Shown here one piece after another: positions 5,239 through 7,945 of a stretch of DNA of 7,945 nucleotides; within the stretch, counting starts at the first letter, position 1, and each line of letters starts with the position of its first letter. Under the pieces are notes generated by a model. It did not search any database. It worked only from the letters and a program-made list of their open reading frames with translations, and was not told the DNA's origin. The position numbers and the translations under genes are program-made. This stretch comes from Pseudorhodobacter antarcticus (GTDB lineage: Bacteria; Pseudomonadota; Alphaproteobacteria; Rhodobacterales; Rhodobacteraceae). Location of the stretch: contig CAMDHB010000148.1 in the NCBI GenBank assembly GCA_945897655.1, forward strand, positions 1 to 7,945. Reading direction: 5' to 3'.

Positions 5239-7038
5239 ATGACCCAGCTTGATCACATCCGCAACTTCTCGATCGTGGCCCATATCGACCACGGAAAATC
5301 CACCCTTGCCGACCGGCTGATCCAGTCGACGGGCACTGTCGCCGACCGCGACATGAAGGCCCAGTTGCTGGACAGTATGGATATCGAGCGCGAACGGGGC
5401 ATCACGATCAAGGCCAACACGGTCCGGATTGAATACAAGGCCAAGGATGGCAGGATGTATATCCTGAACCTGATCGACACGCCCGGCCATGTCGACTTTG
5501 GCTATGAGGTGTCGCGGTCGATGCGGGCGGTTGAGGGGTCCTTGCTGGTCGTCGATGCCTCGCAAGGGGTCGAGGCGCAGACGCTGGCCAATGTCTATCA
5601 GGCGCTGGATGCGGGGCATGAGATTGTGCCGGTCCTGAACAAGATCGACCTGCCCGCCGCCGAACCCGACCGCGTCCGCCAGCAGATCGAGGATGTGATC
5701 GGGTTGGACGCCTCCGACGCCGTCCTCATCTCTGCCAAATCCGGCCTTGGCATTCCGGATGTGCTGGAAGCCATCGTAAACCGCCTGCCGCCCCCCAAAG
5801 GCAACCGCGACGCACCCTTGAAGGCCATGCTGGTCGACTCATGGTACGACCCCTACCTTGGCGTCGTCGTCATGATCCGCGTCATGGATGGCGTGGTCAA
5901 AAAGGGCGACCGCATCCGCATGATGCAGACCAACGCCGTCTATGGCATTGAAAAGCTGGCCGTTCTGAAGCCGCAGATGGTGGATATCGCCGAACTGGGG
6001 CCGGGTGAGATCGGCATTTTTACGGCCCAGATCAAGCAGGTCCGCGACACACGTGTGGGCGATACCGTCACCCATGAACGCAAGGGCTGTCTTGAGGCTT
6101 TGCCGGGCTTCAAACCCGCCCAGCCTGTGGTGTTCTGCGGCCTGTTCCCGGTGGATGCCGCCCAGTTCGAAGACCTGCGTGACGCGATCGAGAAGCTGTC
6201 GCTGAACGATGCCTCCTTCTCGACCGAAATGGAGACCTCCGCCGCCCTAGGCTTCGGCTTTCGCTGCGGTTTCCTGGGCCTCTTGCACCTTGAGGTGATC
6301 CGCGACCGGTTGGAGCGGGAGTATAATCTGGAACTCATCACCACTGCGCCGTCCGTGGTGTTCCACCTGTTCATGAAGGACGGCGAGGTGCGAGACCTGC
6401 ACAACCCCGCCGACATGCCCGACCTGACCTATATCGACCATATCGAGGAGCCGCGGATCAAGGCCACGATCATGGTCCCCGATGAAGACCTGGGCGATAT
6501 CCTGAAGCTGTGCCAGGACCGCCGGGGGATCCAGCTTGACCTGTCCTACGCCGGCTCCCGCGCCATGGTCGTCTACGACCTGCCCCTGGCCGAGGTGGTC
6601 TTCGACTTCTACGACCGCCTGAAATCCGTCTCCCAGGGCTATGCGAGTTTCGACTATCAGTTGAGCGAGTACCGCGAGGATCACCTCGTCAAGATGTCGA
6701 TCCTGGTCAACGAAGAACCCGTGGATGCGTTGAGCATGATGGTCCACCGCGACCGCGCCGACATGCGCGGCCGCGCGATGGTCGAGAAACTGAAAGAACT
6801 GATCCCCCGCCACATGTTCAAAATCCCGATCCAGGCCGCGATTGGTGGCCGCGTGATCGCGCGGGAGACTCTCAGCGCGATGCGCAAGGACGTGACGGCC
6901 AAATGCTACGGCGGGGATGCCAGCCGGAAGCGCAAGCTGCTGGACAAGCAGAAAGAGGGCAAAAAGCGGATGCGCCAGTTCGGGAAGGTGGAGATCCCGC
7001 AGGAGGCGTTTATTTCGGCGTTGAAGATGGATTCGTAG
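5239..7038 (+). CDS. lepA: Elongation factor 4 (LepA), ribosome-associated GTPase
   Basis: A 599-residue protein, the same length as canonical LepA/EF4. This translational GTPase binds the ribosome and has been linked to back-translocation and to ribosome assembly and initiation. The G-domain motifs are AHIDHGKST (14-22, P-loop), RERGITIK (switch I/G2, near 54-61), DTPGH (80-84, G3), NKID (134-137, G4) and a SAKSG G5. The LepA-specific C-terminus is present: CYGGDASRKRKLLDKQKEGK, then MRQFGKVEIPQEAF, near the end. The ATG at 5239 gives the standard N-terminus (MTQLDHIRNFSIVAHIDHGK). An in-frame TTG at 5137 would add 34 residues with no family match. No Shine-Dalgarno sequence precedes the ATG (six C's instead). 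The gene ends four bases before the HNH gene's probable start. Confidence 0.98.
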   Translation: MTQLDHIRNFSIVAHIDHGKSTLADRLIQSTGTVADRDMKAQLLDSMDIERERGITIKANTVRIEYKAKDGRMYILNLIDTPGHVDFGYEVSRSMRAVEGSLLVVDASQGVEAQTLANVYQALDAGHEIVPVLNKIDLPAAEPDRVRQQIEDVIGLDASDAVLISAKSGLGIPDVLEAIVNRLPPPKGNRDAPLKAMLVDSWYDPYLGVVVMIRVMDGVVKKGDRIRMMQTNAVYGIEKLAVLKPQMVDIAELGPGEIGIFTAQIKQVRDTRVGDTVTHERKGCLEALPGFKPAQPVVFCGLFPVDAAQFEDLRDAIEKLSLNDASFSTEMETSAALGFGFRCGFLGLLHLEVIRDRLEREYNLELITTAPSVVFHLFMKDGEVRDLHNPADMPDLTYIDHIEEPRIKATIMVPDEDLGDILKLCQDRRGIQLDLSYAGSRAMVVYDLPLAEVVFDFYDRLKSVSQGYASFDYQLSEYREDHLVKMSILVNEEPVDALSMMVHRDRADMRGRAMVEKLKELIPRHMFKIPIQAAIGGRVIARETLSAMRKDVTAKCYGGDASRKRKLLDKQKEGKKRMRQFGKVEIPQEAFISALKMDS

Positions 7039-7042
7039 GTCG

Positions 7043-7855
7043 TTGTCGCCTAGACCGCCAATCCCCGATCCTTTACAGCGTCGTGTCAGACAGCATTGTG
7101 GATACGGGTGTGCATTATGCGGAAGGATGCCGACTCAAATTGAACACATTGAGCCCTACTCCAAAGTTCTTGAACACAATTTTGAGAATCTTGTTTTACT
7201 TTGCTTGGAGTGCCATGGAGAAGTCACAGCCGGACGACAGAGCAAGAGAGCTGTTCTCGATGCTAGAGATAAGCCTTTCTCGGTGTCGAAGGATCGGGCA
7301 CACTACTCTCCTCGCTTAGGAAACCAATTCGCGGTCTCGTTGGGGAGCGTGGGCTTTTCTAGTGCTATTGGAAACAGTTTTGCCCCATTTTCGGTAAATG
7401 GAATCAAACCACTCAAGATTTCGCTTCTTGATCGAGCCGTCGTCAGCCTTCGCGTCTTTGACCGTTCCGGCTCTCTTGCAGTTTCGATAGTCGAAACTGT
7501 GTTTCAGTTTGTGCCCTCCAAGCTTTGGGATATCAGACTCAGTGGGACAAGGCTCAAAGTCTCCTATGGGATGCGCAAGATAGTCTTGGACGCCGAGATT
7601 TCGAACTCCAACATCAACTTCCGAGCCATGCGCTTTTCTGTAGATAAGTTCCCAATTGTTGTGGATAAAGATGGAATTATGTTTCCCAATACAAAGAATG
7701 GTTTTTCCAAACTATCGTTTGATGCGACGAGCCACAATGACATGACTTTCTTCTCTATTGGGGCGAGCGATGGCCAAAGGGTCTTCGACTTTAATTATGT
7801 CCCTTCAGTATCTGATAAAGATGCTTGGGACGCTGCCCTGAAGACGCGAAGATAG
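7043..7855 (+). CDS. HNH nuclease-like protein with an unrecognised C-terminal domain
   Basis: A 270-residue protein. Residues 1-62 form an HNH (beta-beta-alpha-metal) nuclease module: IPDPLQRRVRQHCGYGCALCG with zinc-binding Cys23/Cys26, EHI at 34-36 (His35 the likely catalytic base), HNFENL at 45-50 with His45-Asn46, and LCLECH with Cys54/Cys57/His58. Residues 63-270 look beta-rich and globular, and I do not recognise them. The start is probably the TTG at 7043, four bases after the lepA stop: no in-frame ATG precedes the HNH core, and the frame closes at 7022. No clear ribosome binding site or promoter is visible, so expression may depend on lepA read-through. Base composition is unlike its neighbours (7621-7740 is 40% GC by hand count, against 72% at 6541-6600 in lepA), pointing to horizontal acquisition. 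Target and biological role are unknown. Confidence 0.8.
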   Translation: MSPRPPIPDPLQRRVRQHCGYGCALCGRMPTQIEHIEPYSKVLEHNFENLVLLCLECHGEVTAGRQSKRAVLDARDKPFSVSKDRAHYSPRLGNQFAVSLGSVGFSSAIGNSFAPFSVNGIKPLKISLLDRAVVSLRVFDRSGSLAVSIVETVFQFVPSKLWDIRLSGTRLKVSYGMRKIVLDAEISNSNINFRAMRFSVDKFPIVVDKDGIMFPNTKNGFSKLSFDATSHNDMTFFSIGASDGQRVFDFNYVPSVSDKDAWDAALKTRR

Positions 7856-7888
7856 CCGTAGAGTGCCCATCCATAGCGCACCCCCCCC

Positions 7889-7945
7889 TCACTCACACCC
7901 CGCCTCATCCCAAAACTTCGCCTTCACGTCCCGCATTGTCTTGCC
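7889..7945 (-). CDS. 3' end of an unidentified minus-strand gene (partial)
   Basis: Reading from the window edge on the minus strand, an open frame encodes the 18 residues GKTMRDVKAKFWDEAGCE followed by TGA (complement of 7889-7891). The composition (Lys/Asp/Glu with Trp and Cys) and GC-rich codons look like a genuine chromosomal gene tail, convergent with the HNH gene 33 bases away. It is too short to name. The gap between them holds a run of eight C's but no convincing terminator. Confidence 0.45.
   Translation of the reverse strand, partial: GKTMRDVKAKFWDEAGCE

Noticed and set aside
7856..7888. Possible terminator (GTGC...GCAC) and C8 run after the HNH gene
   Set aside because: Only a four-base stem with mismatches and no T-run on either strand.
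7043..7945. A multi-gene defence island or CRISPR-like system around the HNH gene
   Set aside because: No repeats, helicase, methyltransferase or toxin-antitoxin partners are visible; only a single nuclease-like gene lies between ordinary chromosomal genes.

Overview
The window looks like chromosome of a GC-rich alphaproteobacterium, most likely a Rhodobacterales/Rhodobacteraceae member. This rests on recall of protein families (L28, LepA, an NimA-like flavin protein, the copper proteins and a small Cys-rich secreted protein all read like that group) and on the roughly 60-70% GC of most genes. No database search was possible.

Layout. (1) 93-433: rpmB (ribosomal protein L28) with its own terminator. 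(2) 488-2452: a compact copper-related transcription unit on the + strand. It starts with a small exported DUF2946-type protein (488-835) ending in an Arg-Gly-Pro-Pro motif. A predicted 11-bp stem-loop (827-860) contains that gene's stop codon and abuts the Shine-Dalgarno sequence of the next gene. The next gene (872-1825) encodes a fused periplasmic protein: PCuAC-type copper chaperone, histidine-repeat linker, and a 'copper uptake system-associated' domain. A 2-oxoglutarate/Fe(II) dioxygenase (1850-2401) follows, and a long hairpin closes the unit. (3) 2518-3578: a four-helix membrane protein translationally coupled (GTGA overlap) to a NimA-like split-barrel flavin protein. (4) 3590-5132, minus strand: a small secreted four-cysteine protein and a membrane fatty-acid-hydroxylase/sterol-desaturase family enzyme. 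(5) 5239-7038: lepA (EF4), divergent from the hydroxylase. (6) 7043-7855: an AT-richer, probably acquired HNH nuclease-like gene packed directly behind lepA. (7) 7889-7945: the last 18 codons of an unidentified minus-strand gene.

The most interesting part is 488-871. The first gene, its C-terminal RGPP, its CxxC motif and the stem-loop next to the downstream ribosome binding site together resemble the nascent-chain copper-sensing leaders CutF (Rhodobacter) and CruR (Bordetella), both DUF2946 proteins. Here the controlled output would be a PCuAC fusion protein rather than a multicopper oxidase or a TonB transporter. The stem-loop and motifs are visible in the sequence. The regulatory function is inferred.
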